From the NCBI GenBank assembly GCA_002305415.1, contig DBQX01000101.1:430-6578 (forward strand): DNA of 6,149 bases, in the 5' to 3' direction. Shown here one piece after another: positions 6,089 through 6,149 of this stretch. The stretch's first letter is position 1, and each line of letters starts with the position of its first letter. Under the pieces are notes generated by a model. The model did no database searches, had not been told where the DNA came from, and worked only from the letters and a program-made list of their open reading frames with translations. The stretch comes from Actinomycetales bacterium UBA1383. GTDB lineage: Bacteria > Actinomycetota > Actinomycetes > Actinomycetales > Actinomycetaceae. Made by a program: the position numbers and the translations under genes.

Positions 6089-6149
6089 CACTCCACGCCC
6101 GTTGTGCACCCCATCTGGACCACTCAACGCCCGTTGTGCACCCCATCTG
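6089..6149. repeat. Two tandem 29-bp direct repeats (32-bp period), running to the window edge
   Basis: Copy 1 spans 6089-6117 and copy 2 spans 6121-6149. They match at 28 of 29 positions; the only difference is C at 6094 versus A at 6126. They are separated by three bases (GAC). Each unit contains the palindrome GTGCAC preceded by an inverted repeat that is perfect in copy 2 (CAACG-CC-CGTTG, 6125-6136). The 32-bp period is about three helical turns and is not a multiple of three, which argues against a coding repeat. The second copy ends exactly at the window edge, so more copies may follow. This is the only non-coding stretch after the binding-protein gene, and its function is unknown. Confidence 0.85.

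Noticed and set aside
5854..6146. Minus-strand small genes starting inside the terminal repeats
   Set aside because: The 32-bp repeat period shifts frame between copies, the frames run through the binding-protein gene, and no ribosome binding site or family resemblance is seen.
6089..6149. CRISPR array
   Set aside because: The two 29-bp copies are separated by only three bases, so there is no spacer, and no cas genes are nearby.

Overview
The window reads as ordinary chromosomal DNA from a very GC-rich actinobacterium. The codons are strongly G/C-ending, GTG starts are used, the -10 elements are TAGGCT-like, one mRNA looks leaderless, and a CUT1 sugar transporter is encoded without its ATPase. 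A member of the Micrococcales is a reasonable guess, but that is inference. All recognisable genes lie on the + strand.

Layout: (1) bases 1-579 are the 3' end of an HrpA-type DEAH-box RNA helicase gene. (2) A small tyrosine/proline/glycine-rich two-helix membrane protein of the DUF4190 type follows at 656-1060, with its own TAGGCT box and ribosome binding site. (3) A probable leaderless transcript starts at 1091 with a short SprT-like zinc metalloprotease, translationally coupled by a GTGA overlap to an MFS exporter-like permease (1549-2793). (4) A carbohydrate ABC transporter occupies 2834-6055: two CUT1 inner-membrane permeases overlapping by ATGA, then, after a 115-bp gap rich in phased repeats, a lipoprotein family-1 solute-binding protein. 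(5) The last 60 bases hold two near-identical 29-bp direct repeats with a 32-bp period that run into the window edge.

How the parts work together: the binding lipoprotein would capture a sugar or oligosaccharide outside the membrane and pass it to the permease heterodimer. The energising ATPase is not encoded here and is probably a shared MsiK/UgpC-type protein from elsewhere in the genome. The helicase, DUF4190, SprT-like and MFS genes have no evident link to sugar uptake and look like neighbours only.

I found no convincing undescribed multi-gene system. The points most worth a second look are non-coding: the 32-bp-period repeat at the right end, the 21-bp-phased repeats upstream of the binding-protein gene, and the repeated TAGGCT promoter element including one leaderless start.
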